Part shown: positions 62,240 to 64,000 of the stretch, piece after piece
Layout: every line of letters starts with the position of its first letter
Position numbering within the stretch: the stretch's first letter is position 1
From: Fasciola hepatica
Taxonomy: Eukaryota; Platyhelminthes; Trematoda; Plagiorchiida; Fasciolidae
Direction of reading: 5' to 3'
Assembly (NCBI GenBank): GCA_948099385.1
Contig: CANUEZ040000024.1
Location: 26,323,001-26,387,000 of the forward strand
Length of the DNA: 64,000 nucleotides
Notes under the pieces: model-generated
Databases searched by the model: none
The model's input: only the letters and a program-made list of their open reading frames with translations
Told to the model about the DNA's origin: nothing
Made by a program: the position numbers and the translations under genes

Positions 62240-64000
62240 TAAGGTAAATGAGACCGCATTATGTTAGGTTCTTCCGGGTTTATGAGTGCATTTCGATTAT
62301 CCGATAGGCGGAGTTGTGATTTTGGTCCTTGAATAATATCAGCATTCGGTTCGTAGACATGATACAGAAATGGAAATATATAAATTACTTCATCTTGCTG
62401 TGATTTTTGCTGTAATCTTTGCACACCTGGTGCTCCACAAACCCTGTACAGCATATGTAAATCTGTACAATATGCTTCAGTTCCTGACATCCTACATATA
62501 GCGGCGGTGCTTCTTGTTTGCATGTCTTCTGGGAAGCAGCAGAAGTGAGCATATCCGACTAGCCATAACCTATGGAAGCTGACGTTGAAATCTGAAAATA
62601 TGTGTAACATCTCACATGAAGACGTTTATTTTTATCTCCTAGTCAGTGCGCGTTTTAAATGAAAAGAGGCTTTCGATTTTCATTTGTCCGGATAAAAACG
62701 GCCGAAAATGGGTATTCAGTGAATCCAGAGAGGTAGGATATTGTGGGACAAATGTTAAGGTTTTAAAATATCTTCGCGTGCGTACGTGACAAGACGCAAT
62801 TCATTTACAACTTACTTTAGTCAACTCTTGAGATTGTAGAGAATCAAGTCAGCTAGTAGATTTAAAATCGTCGTAAAGAATATTATTCATACGGTTTTTC
62901 TTTGAATTAGCTCTGAGTTAGGAAGCTGTGTGACTAATTGCATATGGCATACTGTTTCCGTATTTGAAGCACTCAGTATCCTTTGTTTTATCTGTGAGTA
63001 CAGAAAGAAGACAAATGCGGTAATGTGGTAACACTTTATTTGATGTTATCAATCATCACCAATCTAAAATCTATACAAAATGGTGTTGTCAACTGGAATA
63101 GACGAACATGAACCATTAATTATTTACAAAACCGAACTAAAGCTTTCTTTCGCTATATTACAGTTCACTTACTGCAGCTTTACTGTACCACGATCTTTCA
63201 AAACATTTAATTGTGTATGATGCAATCTTTCCGAAATTGCCTCAAAAGTTCTAAACTGAATAAAGAAAAATTGGTAATCCAGAAAATACTAAATCCAGGT
63301 ATAATAGAGTGTGTATTTCATCGGCGGATGAATACAAAATAGAAAAGTTGTCTGCCAGTACCGTTTTCGAAAGTTTGCCAACGTGAGATGTTATACGGCA
63401 CTGTTGTCTGATGAGATTGAAGGCGGCCAACCACAGCATTCTGTTGTGTGTCCTGGGCACTGGTGGTGCCATTTGTCCGTTTGCTCTCCCGCACTGAGTC
63501 CATATGCTCAGGGTCCCTCCTTGTCCACCGGCTGCTGCACGTAGTGTTGCTTTGCGGTGTTGTTTCTTGTAAAATTTTGAATTCATTTCAAGACCTACAA
63601 TGCTACGGAAACGTGCTATGCCTTTGTTTAGGCCGACAACTCGCGAATCAGAATAATAATGGAGCTGAGCGACAGTTTATCGAGAAATTGAAAAGGAATG
63701 CGTCGTTCAATACCCATGACCTCAGTATAGTGCATGAACAAAGGTGATTGGTTAATTGAGGTCCAATGAAAACAACAAGATGGGTGACGTCGAACTATCG
63801 ATTAAATGTCAGCTGAACAAAAAGCCATAGCCAGCAAGGTAATAAAAAGGCAATATCTGTAAACTGGCTGTGTGAGTTTCTTTGTAATAGCCTTTTAAGG
63901 CATGTGAAAATTAAATCGAGCGCCAGAGAAATATAGTTATCCTCAAAGAAAACGTGCAACTTCCTGGAATGTCAAAGGAATGCAAAATTTACGCGTTTGT
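62240..64000. other. No recognisable gene
   Basis: AT-rich. The longest frame (62610-62092 -) overlaps the tRNA-like unit and shows no domain. Short frames near 63.3-63.75 kb have no motif. Confidence 0.45.

Overview
This is a eukaryotic, repeat-rich window, most likely from a parasitic flatworm. Exons are separated by introns (two of only 41 and 49-50 nt), spacers are long, and decayed RTE-like and CR1-like LINEs are everywhere, with long (TA)n tracts and hammerhead-ribozyme repeats. The repeat style suggests a cestode, perhaps diphyllobothriidean; that assignment is inference. Two host genes are recognised with confidence, both on the + strand: TELO2 (two coding exons, 35915-38748, 840 aa) and TRIP13/PCH2 (five coding exons, 40740-48588, 553 aa). 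They lie about 2 kb apart and work in unrelated processes: PIKK kinase maturation, and HORMA-domain remodelling. A third, weaker gene model on the - strand (26057-24347) has six phase-compatible exons and resembles DUF4806-type proteins, but carries one in-frame TGA. More exon-like pieces lie just upstream of it and are not identified. Layout: 0-1.25 kb, a broken BEL/Pao-like Gag on the - strand. 1.45-7.83 kb, a 4.7-kb segment whose first 1.65 kb is directly repeated, with a decayed CR1-like LINE inside. 8.6-22.8 kb, CR1-like LINE debris ending in a head-to-tail array of four elements (A-D) joined at their (ACTGA)n tails; copy C (17739-22480) is nearly complete, with a PHD-finger ORF1 and an endonuclease/reverse-transcriptase ORF2. 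22.8-28.4 kb, the uncertain - strand genes. 28.5-35.6 kb, broken RTE fragments on both strands, (TA)n tracts, a 289-bp inverted repeat pair and two hammerhead-ribozyme repeats. 35.9-48.7 kb, TELO2 and TRIP13, with RTE debris in two TRIP13 introns. 49.3-64 kb, a 624-bp inverted duplication 9 kb apart, more RTE pieces, a third hammerhead repeat, two foldback structures including a hairpin with 173-bp arms, and an almost full-length RTE pseudogene ending beside a tRNA-like sequence. The most interesting signal is the ribozyme family: a 43-nt minimal type I hammerhead at 31478-31520 with intact core, and two damaged relatives. Such motifs are known from Penelope-like elements and small retrozyme-type repeats, but no Penelope-type reverse transcriptase was recognised in the window.
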